In this document: piece after piece, positions 13,901 to 28,900 of the stretch
Layout: every line of letters starts with the position of its first letter
How positions within the stretch are numbered: the stretch's first letter is position 1
Assembly (NCBI GenBank): GCA_963971305.1
Contig: OZ020306.1
Location: forward strand, 38,709,512-38,773,511
DNA length: 64,000 nt
Source of the DNA: Arcuatula senhousia
Taxonomy: Eukaryota > Mollusca > Bivalvia > Mytilida > Mytilidae
Reading direction: 5' to 3'
Notes under the pieces: model-generated
What the model saw: the letters and a program-made list of their open reading frames with translations, nothing else
Databases searched by the model: none
Told to the model about the DNA's origin: nothing
Program-made: the position numbers and the translations under genes

Positions 13901-16900
13901 GACAACATGTTACACTGAGGAGTAATAAAATAAGTTTTTATTAAATACCTCAAACAGATCAAATCTAACATCAAAACTGATGTTGGTCATCTGTTCAGCA
14001 TTTTCAAATCTCCACTTATAAATCTGTTTACTGGGCAAGTAAAACATCCACCCTTTAGGATGTGTCTTTCTCTTTCGTTCCCAAACAGTATTGACAATAT
14101 CCCCTGCTGCATTTTCTAGAATAATGTCTTTAAACTCCAATGATTCAGGTTTGATTTTGTTCAACGATACCCTATGGAACCTCTCCTCAGGGGGGCAAAT
14201 CTTGGCGGGTGTGGATTGAGAAAAGCAAGGAAAGTCGATACATGTACTTGGCAGTAAAACATTAGAAGTGACAATTCGCCATCCAGCTTTCGAGTTATCC
14301 CCAATCAATGAACCATCATTGTCTTGTACAATTCCATGGAACTGATGGTCAAACTTTCCACAGTTGTTAGTGCCAACGTCACTTTTTACTAGGTTCTGAG
14401 TATGAACTGAAAATCCTCCATTGTTGGGTCCATTTGTACCAGTTATGAATGTGTAATCAAACATAACATTTGCTCCATTATATCTATGGAACTCTGTACC
14501 ATCTATCAAGAGTCTGAAATGATCAAAAATAAAATATTATTACTAAAAACTAAAGTACAAAATAATAAAACCATTTGACTATCTCTTTATCAGTAAGTGA
14601 TTTTTTTTTAATACATGTATTTAATGCAAATTCTAGAAAGACTTCAAAAACTTGACCTGAATGACCAATAAATTGTATTTTTTCAAGATTTTCAAAAATC
14701 TGTCAAAGTCAAAAATGGCTGGATTTTGTTAAACAGAAAGAAGGTGAGCAACAGACCTGAAATTAAAACCCAAGTTATGGGACCTCACCCTGACATCAAG
14801 TGGCTGTGATTAGTTCTTGCTGAAAAAACTGTTAGGAAAATTTCTCCCTTGCCTGCACACCTGCACAACCACCCACCCATGGAACTGCTGCCTGCCTGAC
14901 ATTCATTAATTTATAACCCAGATTTTTCACTCAGTTGAATCCAGTCAAAAAGCAGATCTGACATTTTCAAGATGCACTGATTCAATTGATTGAAGCATAA
15001 ACAAGCATTCTGAGAGTAATGCAAAACAATACATAGTCCCCTACCGGCCTCATATTTCAGTCACTGGTAACAATTTGTCAAACAAATGAATACCTAAACT
15101 TGATCACTTTATTATCTACAAGGAACAATAAAAAAATGTAGAAAATAAAATTGCAATGGATTTTCAAAATTCAAAGGGCCATAACTCCTATTAAAATTTG
15201 TGGACCGGCACGAAACTCGAACTTAATCTGTATCTCATCATGGTAAAACACATACCAAAAATCAGTTCATTGTCTATAAGCGTTTAGAAAAAAAGTGCAG
15301 AAAACTGATAATTTAGTGAATTTTCAAAGTTCAAAGGGCTATAACTCCCATAAAAATTTGTGGACCAACATGAAACTTGAACTTGATCTCTAACTCATCA
15401 TGGTAAACTCACATATCAAAAATCATTTCATTATCTGTTAGCGTTTAGAAAAAAAGTGTGAAAAACTGAAATTTTAGTGAATTTTCAAAGTTCAAAGGGC
15501 CATAACTCTCATAAAAAATTGAGGACCAGCATGAAACTCAAACTTGATCTGTAACTCATCAAGTAGACGATAAAGAGATTTGGAATAAGTGTACTTGACA
15601 CAACCAACATTAAAGAAACGGCAATTTAAAAAATCACAATGGAAAACAGCCAGCAGTCTCCAACATGACCAGAGGTCACTGATAGCCGTCTTGCATTGGC
15701 CCAAGACTAAAAATACAATACATAAGATTCAAACAAATCCCTAGAATATCAAAGAAAGACCCATTTCTGGACATAAAACAAAAATACAGATAGTAGACAA
15801 GGACAAACAAAAGCTTTGACAAGGATTCCTGGCTTAGGACAGACACATATAAAATGTGGCGGGGTTAAACTAGTTTTTTGGGCCCAACCTTCCTCCTATT
15901 GTTTATCTTGTACAAAGCACAAAAAAATAACACACTTTAAAAATCAAATCGATAAAAGCTCAATTCATCAAGAGAGAACCTGAGACAAGAGTACTATACG
16001 AGAACAACGAAACGTAAAGGAACTCCCTTGAGATCACTCGCAGTTACTGACAGCTAGCTAAGAAGCATTTATCGATTGATGTAAAAAAATCAAACATATC
16101 AATTCTAAATCCAACAAAACACTTCAAACAACAAATGATTTAGTATTATATCATCATACAAAACCGACATATTTGATAGCTGTAATGCTTCAAAACGATA
16201 CAATAGTCAAAAAGTAAAAGATTAATGTTTTAGAGTTATTATCAAATTATCAATATTTCTACCAAAAAACACCAAATTTAAAGATTTTACTATAACTTCC
16301 AACTTGTATCCTTTCTTAATTAAGGTAAACTCACATACCAAAAATCAGTTCATTATCTATAAGCGTTTAGAAAAAAAGTGCGGAAAACTGAGGCGTGACA
16401 GAGCGCAAAACTATAGTCCCCTTCGGCTTTCGCCGGTAGGGGGCTATAAATCAGTTCATTATCTATAAGCGTTTAGAAAAAAAGTGTGGAAAACTGAAAT
16501 TTTAGAGAATTTTCAAGTTCAAAGGGCCATAACTCCCATATAAAATGGTGGACCGGCACGAAACTCAAACTTGATCTGAAAATTATCAAGGTTAACTCAC
16601 ATACCAAAAATCAATTCATTATCTATAAGCGTTTAGAAAAAAAGTGTGGAAAACTGGTATTTTAGTGAATTTTCAAAGTTCAAAGGGCCATAACTCCCAT
16701 AAAAAATTGTGGACTGGCACGAAACTCAATCTTGATCTGTAACTCATCAAGGTAAACTCACATACCAAAAATCAGTTCATTATCTATAAGTGTTTAGAAA
16801 ATAAAGAAAGAGCCCCCGCTGGCCTCAAATAAAAAGTTGAAGTCCAAAAAGGTCTGAAAGTCGCTTAGGACGCAAAGTTAATCATACTTAACCATCCTAC

Positions 16901-19900
16901 CAAGTTTCAAAACATTCCCATGTACAGTTTCTGAGAAAAGCTTGACATAAATTTTCATGGCGATTTTGGTATAGGTCCAGCCCCAAACAGGAAGTAGATG
17001 TCTGACAGGTCTAAAATTCGCTTAGGAGATATAGTTTGTCATACTGAACCATCCTACCAAGATTAAAGTCATTCTCATGTACAGTTTCTGAGAAAAGCTT
17101 GACGGAAATTTTCATGTTGATTTTGGTAACGGTCCAGTCCCAAACAGGAAGTAGATGTCTGACAGGTCTAAAATTCGCTTAGGACATATAGTTTGTCATA
17201 CTGAACCATCCTACCAAGTTTCAATCATTCTCATGTACAGTTTCTGAGAAAAGCTTGACGGAAATTTTCATGTCAATTTTGGTATTGATCCAGCCCCAAA
17301 CAGGAAGTAGATGTCCGACAGGTCTAAAATTCGCTTAGGACGCATTGTTTGTAATACTGAACCATCCTAATGAAATTTTAGTGAATTTTCAAAGTTCAAA
17401 GGGCCATAACTCCCTTAAAAAAATGTGGACCAACAGGAAACTTAAACTTGATCTGTAACTCATCAAGGTAAACTCACATACCAAAAATCAGTTCATTATC
17501 TATAAGCGTTTAGAAAAAAGTGCGGAAAACTGAGGCGTGACAGACAGACGGACAGACGGACAGAGTGCAAACTATAGTACCCTTCAGCTTTTGCCGGTAG
17601 GGGACTAAAAATTTAAATATGGCAGTAGGTGTAATAGAAATATACTAACCTTTGAGACATTGGTAAATTAACACCTGCATATCTACTCAGGGCTGGTAAA
17701 TGGGAAGATGAACCAACAATGACCCCATTTTTAATCAGGGCACCTGATGATTCAAAGTAAGGTCCTTCCTGAACATCACTGTACTGAATTCCAATTTCAT
17801 TGTTGATAAGGTTGAAATTTTCAAACTGCACTCCACCAACTTCAACAAATTCAGCTCCTTTTTCACAATTCCAGACGTAAAGGTTCTTGAAAACTGCTTG
17901 GGTTGGTGACCCAGAGCTCAAACCATTGTCTCTTGGCATGAACTTCTGGAAAACCCATAGTCCAAACCAGCCGCAAGAATGTACTGAGTTTCCGTCAAAG
18001 ATACCCATAATTCCATGCTCAGGATTAACGTCATCTGTAGTAGATGGACCAGTTGGTGTGGGATTAAGTCTGTACCACCAACCAAAATGTGTGCCACCAG
18101 CCACAGCGTTGTCAAAATAGTCATTGTCAGGATTAGTGGCCCAGAATGCAGCAGCTACAAGATCATCATTTAACAAACTAGAACTTGATCGAACAAACAG
18201 AGCAAGATTCCGACAAAAGGTATTTCTAGTTTCAATTCCATCTTCCAAGAAATATGCCCCTCCCATCACATTATAAATAACATTGTCACACACTGTCACA
18301 TTATGGCTATCATGAACATTGACAGCCCTGTTGAAAGTTTTATGTAGAGCGCATCCTTTAATGTAAGACATGGAGGCATCGCCCATGAGATGGAAATGCA
18401 TCGGATAACGTCCCAAGCGGAAAGCTTGTCCTGCATGGTTGAACTCTGTGTACTCTATCCTACTAACTGCTTCCTGGCTGTCCTTGTCTTGTGGATGGAT
18501 GATAGTCTGGATACCAAACTGGTCAGTTCCCATCTCTTCACCGAATCTACCCAAAAAACATGACTGTGTATCAAACTGACCTGAAAATTAAATTGACAAT
18601 TAAATTGACTTTCAATCAAATAAGGTATTTAAAATATATATATCGTATTCAAATATAGATGATAGTGGAAACATTGAAATTCAATCTGGAAATAGATTAT
18701 GTGAAATTGAGATAAATGCATACCACTGAGGATGCACTCTTTAATACCCTTTTGCCATGATTTCATACATGACACAAGTCAACATTTTCCTCGATTTTGT
18801 GGAATTAAACCCTCATTTGCGGAATAATACAATTGCAACAATTGTAGAATTTGAAAAATTTAAAACATACTCATAAATTTAAAACATCACAAGAACAGAA
18901 TTCCTGGGTCCCCTAGAGAGTGGCAAATATTCAAGTCCGCTGTTATACATGAAGTTGGAAAGCGACAGACCTAGAACCAATCTCACCATATGAGACCTCT
19001 ACCTGAAGCTCCATATCAACTATCAAAAGCCTACAAATAATAGCTGAGAAATCTGTTACAAAAAAAATCCATTCCAGACCCTTTAAAAATCTAAGTCAGC
19101 TCGATTAACAAGAAGAAGATAAGTAACAGAATTGTTTACTCATCCAACCATATGAGACCCATTCCTGAAGCTGCATATAAAATATCAATAGCCTAGGATA
19201 AATAGCGTCTGAGAAATCTGTTACAAAATTTCAATTTTTGACCCTTAAAAATTCTAAGTAAGCTCTTTAAACAGGTATTTAGGTAAGCGAGAGACCTGGA
19301 AACGCATCCCAACATACCAAAAATCAAAAGCCAAGGATTAATAGTAGCTGAGAAATCTGTTACAATATCTAGATTGCTCACCTTGTATTAAATGATACTT
19401 ATAAGCTGGATATTTTTACAAAGGACTGCTACTCTGTGAAATGATCAATTTTACCATTCTAAGGGAAACAATTCCTATCAAGAAAGGTCTTACAACTTTG
19501 ACACCATTAAATAATTTTCAGATCTTTATGTGACTAACCAATTATGCAATTTAATTTGTTCAAATATCTTGTATAGTTTCAAGATATTGGTCTTAAAAAG
19601 TGCAATATTTGGAAAAAATCAAGAAAAAGGGCAATAATTCCTACAAAGATCAGTGGCGGATCCGGAGGGGGGGGGTTCCGACCTGGAACCCCCCTTTCCT
19701 CTGAATTTTTTTAATTTTTGTGTAGATTTTCAGCAAAATTGGTCTGGAACCCCCCCTTTGGCCCACAGAACCCAGTATGTGGACCCCCCCCCCCTTTTGA
19801 AAATTTCTGGATCCGCCCCTGAAGATTGTCAGATCTTCTTCAAAATTTCAGGGCAGGTAAATCTTGATATGCCATGCCAGATTTTGATATCTGTTACAAT

Positions 19901-22900
19901 TATTGAGTAATTTGCAAAAACTGCAATTTACCCTAATGTTCTATTTTTATCCATGGCAGCCATATTTTTTGTCGAATCAAAATTTTGAACGACAGTTTTG
20001 TAGAGGACATACTACAGAACAATCCTACTGTTTAGTTTCATTACATTTCGCTAAGCACTTTCAGAGAAATCACCGGCAAGGTGAGTTCTCTAGTGTGACA
20101 GACGGACGGACAGACAGACACCAGCATTTCTATGTCCCTGCTCCACGTTGTGCCGGGGAACAAAAAGATGAAGTGCACTTTCATGGATTATAAAATAGAA
20201 GACAAAATATGGCCCTTGTCTTACCAATTACTTTAACAGACTTTTACCCAAAAGAGATGGGGTTCACTTACTTTGTAATGAAAACCTAACAATAGGTAAA
20301 AATTTTATGATTCCTTCATACTACAGATATGACCTACCGAATTTAAAATCTTTATCACATTTCTCTATGACCTCTTCCCACTGTGGATCACTAGTTCCTT
20401 GTAGTTTAATATTCCTGGTAAGATGTCCCACCTCAGCTCTAAACTCAAACGTATGACCAGCAATAGTCTCAGTGACTCCAAGATGCTCAAACACTAAAGG
20501 ATCATCCAGGGTTATAGTAACTCCATCATTGGCAACGGAGGCAATGGTATGGACTTCTGTCTGCTCTTGGGAATCTCTGCCGCCCGTTGTGGCTATGGCG
20601 ATCTGGTCTCCTTGTCTCCAAGGTCTTGTACCCGTGGTAACGGAATCCATGACAACAATTTGGTTAGACCCTGCTGCAGCAGTCTGGGCAAGCCTGGTCC
20701 ATGTCTTGTCTAGTTTTTCACCTTTAAATTATAAAAATAGGGCATTTAAAGGACATTAAATGATACCCCGCCAGGATATTCATCAATAATTAAATATATT
20801 TGTATACTATACTGTATATACTATACATCTATATAGAGACAGAAGAGAAATGAGTAGTCTTTCTTAGACCAGAAAATTTACAAAGTGGCAAATCTCCAAT
20901 AATGTTTTTTGGATCATCCTGAAAATTAAACTCAACCTGTATTTTATTGTACTTAACAGCTGTGCAAATTATCATTCAAATCCCTTGATGCGTTTTCAAG
21001 TTATCATCCAGAAACCTTCGGTAGACGGATAGATGAACAGATGGACATACACCAAAAGAAACTGAGGGTATAACATAATACCTCGCCTTACTTCGTGAGG
21101 TGGGGTATAAAAATAAAAGTATTTAATTTATTGAAAATGAAATTCAATGAGTTATATGCAAATTATGGTTAACTATAAAATGGTATGTTCAGAGTGGTTT
21201 TGTGTTTTTTGTTTTCAAATGCATTTGCAATGTTTAATATATGTGAAATGTCAAGTTCTATATTGGCATATAACATAAAAGACAAATTCAGGTTGTTTAA
21301 TTTTTTATTGGACCAAAATATGGTTGATCACACCAGTATGTTTTTTCAAGAATTTCATCAATAATTTAATAAATTGTATGTTACTTTATGCTTTTAGATT
21401 TTAATTTTTACATTATTACAAAGAAGTTTAATAGTCGGTACATGTACATTTTGTCTACTAAGTATTACTATGTTAGAAACTCAAAACTTCTTGATAAACA
21501 AAATGTTATTGAACATAAAAGTACAATAATTATTGATTTTTGACCCTTCATATGAATAATCTGCCAATCTTACCATGCATATCAAGGGTACCATTTCTGA
21601 CACCAATGGAGCAGGTCCCATATATTGGAAGCTCCTTGGTCCTGGGGTGTGCCTTACAAGTGATTTTAGCCTGTCTAGTGTATGGTTCTTCTTCTGTTCC
21701 AATCTAAAGACAAAACAAGAGTTAACACTAAAGTATGTCTCGCCTGCCAGCACCATCAGAAACAATTATTCTTTCTTACTTCCACTATATTTTGAATTTA
21801 CATGGATTTTCAGTTTCTGAGATCAAAAGATGTTTATAGAACTTAAACATTGCTAATATATGCAATAAAAATCAAAGTCATTCAACCAGAAAATCAAGGT
21901 CAAGGTCAAAAGATGGGGAAGCAACTGTGCTAAGCTATTACTGGGGCATATGTATACCAAGTTTCATCAACCTAGGACTTATAGTTCTTGAGATATGGAG
22001 GTGCTCACAAAACTTTTCCATTGCCATCATATGTATTGAAAATTGTCAAAGTCATGGTCAAAATTGAGGATGCAACTGTGCTAAGCTACTACTGGGGCAT
22101 AAGCATACCAAGTTTCATCAGCCTAGGACCTATAGTTCTTGAGATATGGAGGTGCTCGCAAAACTTTTCCATAGCTATTATATGTATTGAGAAAATTGTC
22201 AAAGTCACTCAACCGTAAAGCAAGGTCAAGGTCAAAAGATGGGGATGTAATTGTGCTAAGCCACTACTGGGGCATATGCAAACCAAGTTTCATCAACCCA
22301 GGACCTATAGTTGTTGAGATGTGGAGGTGCTCATAAAACTTTTCCAAAAAGTTAACGCCGCGGCCGTCGTCACTGCCGCCGGTAAAGTAACACCTATTTC
22401 CCCCTCTGCCTTGCAGGCGAGACAACAATAGCACTAATTGAAGGATTAGAAGTGGGATGGTTACTCTTCATTGTCAGTCTGAATTGGGAACTCCTTTAGA
22501 CTTACCTTTCAATACCAAAAGAAATTTTTTGACTCTAACCTCTACCTTTTTATGACATTTTCTGATTAAAAAGACCTTAAAAACCTATTGTATAAAATTT
22601 ATTGAAAATCTTGAACTTTTTGATTTTCAAGGCTTAAACACCACAATGTTAAAGTATTGTAAAATCTAGAGGTGAAGGGTTTCCTGCAAATATTTGATGT
22701 CATATATCTTGGAAAAGAGCACACTGACCTAAAGTTCTCGTTTTTGTAATTTCATTAAATGTACAATTATCTTTAAAAAGGTTCAGCAGTGACCATCCTA
22801 AAAACATGTGTCTAATTCTCTACCAGGAAAATATAAATTATGTCATGCATAATTCAATTTGTTTCTCCTTTATATCAAGTTTCATCCAAATACAACAAGC

Positions 22901-25900
22901 AGGTTAGAAGTGAGGAATGTTACAAGTAATGTGAACAGACACAAAGACTGGGTAAGCCTTATTTAACCCACTTATCAAGTTTGTAAGGTATACAAATTCC
23001 TATTTTAAAAATATAAATATTGAGGTGCTCACAAAACCTTATCATTGCTATTTATAATATGTATCATAAAATTGTCAAAGTCACTCAACCGAAAAATCAA
23101 GGTCAAGGTCAAAAGATGGGGATGCAACTGTGCTAAGCTACTACTGGGGCATATGCATACCAAGTTTCATCAGCCTAGGACTTATAGTTCTTGAGATATG
23201 GAGGTGCTCGCAAAACTTTTCCATTGCTATTATATGTATTGAAAATTGTCAAAGTCACTCAACCGGAAAATCAAGGTAAAGGTCAAAAGATGGGGATGCA
23301 ACTGTGCTAAGCTACTACTGGGGCATATGCATACCAAGTTTCATCAACCTAGGACTTATAGTTCTTGAGATATGGAGGTGCTCGCAAAACTTTTCCATTG
23401 CTATTATATGTATTGAAAATTGTCAAAGTCACTCAACCGGAAAATCAAGGTCAAGGTCAAAAGATGGGGATGCAACTTTGCTAAGCTACTACTGGGGCAT
23501 ATGCATACCATGTTTCATCAACCTAGGACTTATAGTTCTTGAGATATGGAGGTGCTCATAGAACTTTTATGAAAAAGTTCATCAAAAAGTTAACGCCGCC
23601 ATCACCGCTCCCGCCACCGCCGGTAAAGTAACACCTATGTCCGGCTCTGCTTCGCAGGTGAGACAAAAATTGTCAAGACTTTAAAAGACGTTTATAACAA
23701 TACCTGCAAAGATCCACCATTTAGAATTAAGATATTATCTGCTATCAGTTCTACATCTTTTGTTGGGTCAAAGATCAATTTTCCACCTGTAAACACAAAT
23801 CTCATAATTATTCAATAGGCCAACATTCATGGTAAAATTGTATTGAATCACACTCATTAGTTTTTTTTTTTCCTAGTGAAAAATAGCATGCCTGTTTCAA
23901 TACAGTTTTAACAAAGAATAATGTGAGTAAGTTCACAAAAGAAATACACCCCTCCAAATTTGTAGTAATTAAACAAAACGTTAATATCTGAGAGCAATTC
24001 AATTTCTTCACTGTTAAAACTTTACATAATGTTTTTTTTTTCATGTAAAGTTTCATCAAAATTCATCAAGCAGTTAAAAGAGCTGGGCTTACAACATATA
24101 CGGACAGACACAGCAGTTCCTATATATACCCCGTAACTTGTTTGCAACGTTATGATTTCTTAATTCTCTAATTTCCATCCGATTTATCAACCTCTCAGCC
24201 AGTAATATTTCTCACCTCTAGAGAAAATTTTTTCCTCAGTGTACACATGCAATTGATGATCAGCCTTTTGCGATATTTTTTACCTGTAGACATTAGAGAA
24301 AAACCTTCTTCAACTTAATTGTCGATGATTATGAAATTTCTAACATCTACGGAATTAAATTTGATATTTTAATCGCTTGGCAAGCTTTACCATTAAAATA
24401 GTCAAATCTATTTCCTTTGATGTTAGAAATTCCAAATCAACTTCATCGCCTTGTAGAAGCTACATGTCATGTCATGCAAATCATGAGTCTAAATGATGTA
24501 TTTGGGATTTGAAATTTTTTACATTCATTTGTCAGACAGGAATTTTCAGAGAATAGATAAGTGATGATTTCTTTTCTTTAAATTATACAGGTAAGCAAGT
24601 TAAGTAAATGTTTCCTAATACAAACCTTGTATAATAACAGCTTTGAGATTAGCTGTATCTTGGTCAAGGATGACAGTCTGTCCTTCCTGAATGACGACCA
24701 AGCTTCCATCCCCTGGGGGGTCTCCACCGTCCCATGTATAGGGTGAACCCCACTTATCTACATACTGAAAAGATGAGGCTCCTGCACTATCCTAAAAAAT
24801 AGAATACATGTATCAAATAAAAATTTTGATGGTTTCTCCTTTTTAAAGTAGTCCAGTGCGTGGCCTGGGTGGCGAATAGGCCCAACGCAGAACCTAGCTT
24901 GTCGTAAAAGGCCACTGACATTGAGTCAGTGCTCAGCTCACAGAGCAACCAAGTGTGTATCCTAAATGGCTGAGTAGGGTGGCCCTCATCCGCCAGGGTT
25001 GTCAGGTCTATAATACAGAAACCCTGACTGCTGACCATAGTGGGCAAACGTGTGTGGAGAGTGCCACGCTTCATGCACGTAAAAGACCCCTTTGTGGGCC
25101 GCCAAGTAGTGCACCACATAGGCTAAATTTTCCGCCCCTACCCACCTTTCCCCTTTTTCTTTGGTTCTTTGAAATTTACTGTTCCTTTGTTTCCCACCCC
25201 ACCCCATTATTCATTTATCATCATCATTTCATGTTCATTTATCATCCTTTTCATGTTCATTTATCATCCTTTTCATGTTCATTGCCTGTAAATTACCTGT
25301 ATAGCTTTGCACAGACATATAACACCAACTCACTCACTCACTTTTTTCAAGTAAAGGACAAGGACCACTATTGAAGTTCCCTAACTTCTCTGAAACATAT
25401 CAAAATGTGTTTTCTGTTTCGAAATGAGTTAATGGAGTTTATTTTTGCAAAATGTCAGATCTTGTAGTAAGAAAATAATATGAAAATCAATACTTAAGTG
25501 GACTTACTTGGCCTAGTTCATTTTCATGGGTACCAATTTTAGTGGTTCATTAGAAATGATCAGTTCATGGATTCTTAAATTCATGGTTCTGAAGTGTGCA
25601 GCATACAGATCAATATTAAAATTTCTTTCCATGGGATAAAAAAAATTTGGGGTCAAATACCCACCGAATAATAATGAAACCACATCCATGTATATTGATG
25701 ACACAAAAATCACAAAAATCAAACTCTAGCTAAAATTCTCCTTTCTAGAATCAGCATTTTTTGGGGGGGTTCATTTCTAGACATGGACATACCTCAATCG
25801 ACATTCCATTAGAGCCGATTTCTACAGCCACCATGGTTTCCTCTGTTAAAGGATGTTCCCCAGTCCTACATGTTATCTGGCTGACAGTTGAGGACTGTAC

Positions 25901-28900
25901 AATACATGGTGTTCCTCCTATCTTCACACTGACCTGGCTAGGAACAACCCTTCAAAGAAAACATAGAATTAATAAAATGCTTTTCTCTAAAGTATGTTTT
26001 AAAATTTCTTGGTTTTCTAGAAATCAGAGGTGGTAACTCCTACCTTAACAACTTCCTGGTTAGGGGCTGTTCTAAAAATAAATATACGAGAAATGGATCA
26101 TTGTCCCAAACTAGAAAACTGAAGGAGCCAGGTAGGGCACTGTGACAAAACAGATAATTCGAGAATATTTGAAAGCCTTACAAATTACACAGGGTAGAAC
26201 TAAATTGTATGGTATAGGGGTTTTTGGCTCACCTGACCCAAAGGGTCATGTGAGCTGTTGCCACTTGGTGTCCATCGTTGTCTGCCTAAAATCTTAATAT
26301 GCAAAACCTCAAATGGTACTAAATAAATGTGTAACTAGAAAATTTTATATCTAAACCCTTTATACTAGTTCTGGAGTGATTATATTAAAAACAGTTGAGA
26401 ACAGAAGGAATTTACTGACAGATGTGCACATAAATTGAAAATCATAGGGGTAAACATCCTGGATGCAAACTGTTCTAAAAGTATTGTGGAGCCTGAACAC
26501 ATGTTAAATATGAGATTTTACCTTTAACTAATCCACAAGTTTGAAAATGCAACAAATTTGGTCAAAGTATATATATAACAAATGTGAAAAATACTTACGA
26601 GAATAAGGTACCATCAATGGTAACCAGAACCCCACCCCCTGTACCACTGCTGGCCGGGGTAACGCTGGTGATGGTAGGGGTCAGGTCCGACCTGTATGTG
26701 AAACCATCGGTCAGAATGCTCTCCTCAGAACCATAGGAAACTTTTACATTGCAGTCTAGGTTTCCTGATACTGTACCTGAAATAATACAAATGTTGTCAT
26801 AGAAAAATGTATTTTATGGAAGATTTGTAAAACTTGTCTTGTAGGCCCATTTTAAAGCAAAGTATCTTGGCATGAATATGTTTGGGAAGTCATTTCTCCA
26901 ACAAAAACCTCTCAGTGGTTTAGAGGTAGACTAACGACAAAAACCACTCAGTGGTTTAGAAGTAGACTTACGACGAAAGCCACTCGACAGTGGTTCAGAA
27001 GTAGACTAGCAATAATGAGATAATGTTTGGCAAAGGAAACTCAAGATTTCATTCTGAGAAAACTATACAAGATTGCTACTCCTTGCCATGTGTCCCCTGC
27101 CACCGCATGAAAGTTGTGTGGTATGTAAATTCGAGCGATATATATTCTCTGAGAAACAATAGAAATTGGTTGTTTGGGAGACGAAATCATTCAGTAAAAA
27201 AATTTAACAAAGTCCCATTTTTTGGACCGGAAAATCACTAATGCGTTAATAAGTCGAAAACTGTAAAAATTGCTTCAAAATTCTTTCCGTATTATTAAAA
27301 AGTACCTTTTACTCTATCAGCCTACAAAATTTCAAAACCCTGTGCACCTAGGTAACCGAGATATTGAATGTCCTATATTTTGACCTTTCTTCCCAGTTTC
27401 CATATAAAACGGCGGCCATTTTGAAAATTTCAAATATGGGATGATCACCTACTAAAACTACCCTATCAGTATGTAAAGTTTCAGCAACATCTGTTCAGTA
27501 GTATCCAAGGAGTTGCACCCACAAAAACATTTGACAAAGTCCCATTTTTCAGACAGAAAAATCCCAAATTCGTCAATAACTCCAAAACCGTAAATATCGC
27601 TTCAATTTTTTTTTCGCATTAATATAGAGTACCTTTTGCTCTATCAGCCTACAAAGTTTCAGAACCCTGTGCACCTAGGTAACCGAGATATTGAATGACC
27701 TATATTTTGACCTTTCTTCCCTGTTTCCATAGTAACGGCGGCCATTTTGAAAATTTCAAATATGGGATGATCACTTACTAATAGTACACTATCAGTGTGT
27801 AAAGTTTCAGCGACATCCGTTCAGTAGTGTCCGAGGAGTTGCACCCACAAAAACGGATGGATGGACAGACGGATGGAGACCATTACTAAGTCCCTCCAAC
27901 GCGTTGCGGCGGGGGACAAAAATAGAAGGTGTGCATCTACAGTATGTTACAAAGGTTCTTTGAAAGTTTCATGAAAACAATTAAGTAATATAAGAGAAGA
28001 AGGGCAGACAGAAAAGTGTTAGAAACAAAAAAAATAACAATGGCACAAGACAACAAACATGACTTAAATTTGTGAAGGCAACACAAAAGAATCAAAGCAA
28101 AAACTGACAATCTTTGACTTTTCAAAAGCATGTTATATGCCAAGTGTCATAAAATCACACAGTATTTGACTTTTTGAGGTAATAACAGCTACTTATGAAA
28201 TCTATCCCTTTATCCATTTCAAAACTAAAATACATATAGCACACTGGAATATGCAATTTACACCAACAACTAGAACAACACAATTTTAAAACAACAAACA
28301 ACAACATCCTATTTCAACAACCTAATACTTACCTAAGAAATTCAAATCTGATTAATGAAGCATAATAACAAGAGTTGACACTAAAGTGTGTCTCGCCTGT
28401 CGGCACCATCACAGAACTCATTGAAGGTCTAGCTGGGCCTTCAGAAAAGTTAAGGTCAAGGTCATGTGACAGACAGATGACAGAATTCCTATCCATCACA
28501 AAAATGTCTGAAGTTTGTTATAGATACCATAGTTATTGAGAAACTATGAAAAAAAAACAACATTCACTAAGTCATTGAACCATGAAAATGGGGTCAGGGT
28601 CACACCACATGGTGTCAGTTGTTTAGACCGAAACCCCAAATGTCTGTATGTCAAATATCAGATGCCTAGCTATTATACTTTTAACTTAATTTATTTTCGA
28701 CAAAAATTTTAATTGTCAAAAAAATCATCTAAGTCCACAGAGTCACTGAACCATGGAAATTGTGTCAAGGTCACAGGACATTGTGTCAGTTGCATAGACC
28801 ATAACTCCAGGTGTCTGTATACCAGATATCAGATGCCTAGCTATTATACTTTTCACTTAATTCATTTTCCACAAAAGTCCTACATAGAGGTTTTTTGGCC

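Noticed and set aside
21481..21765. 94-codon open frame over the G8 exon
   Set aside because: It is the wrong frame; the G8 motif (ELPIYG, GVRNGTLD) and the phases of both neighbours need the other frame, which is exactly one exon long.
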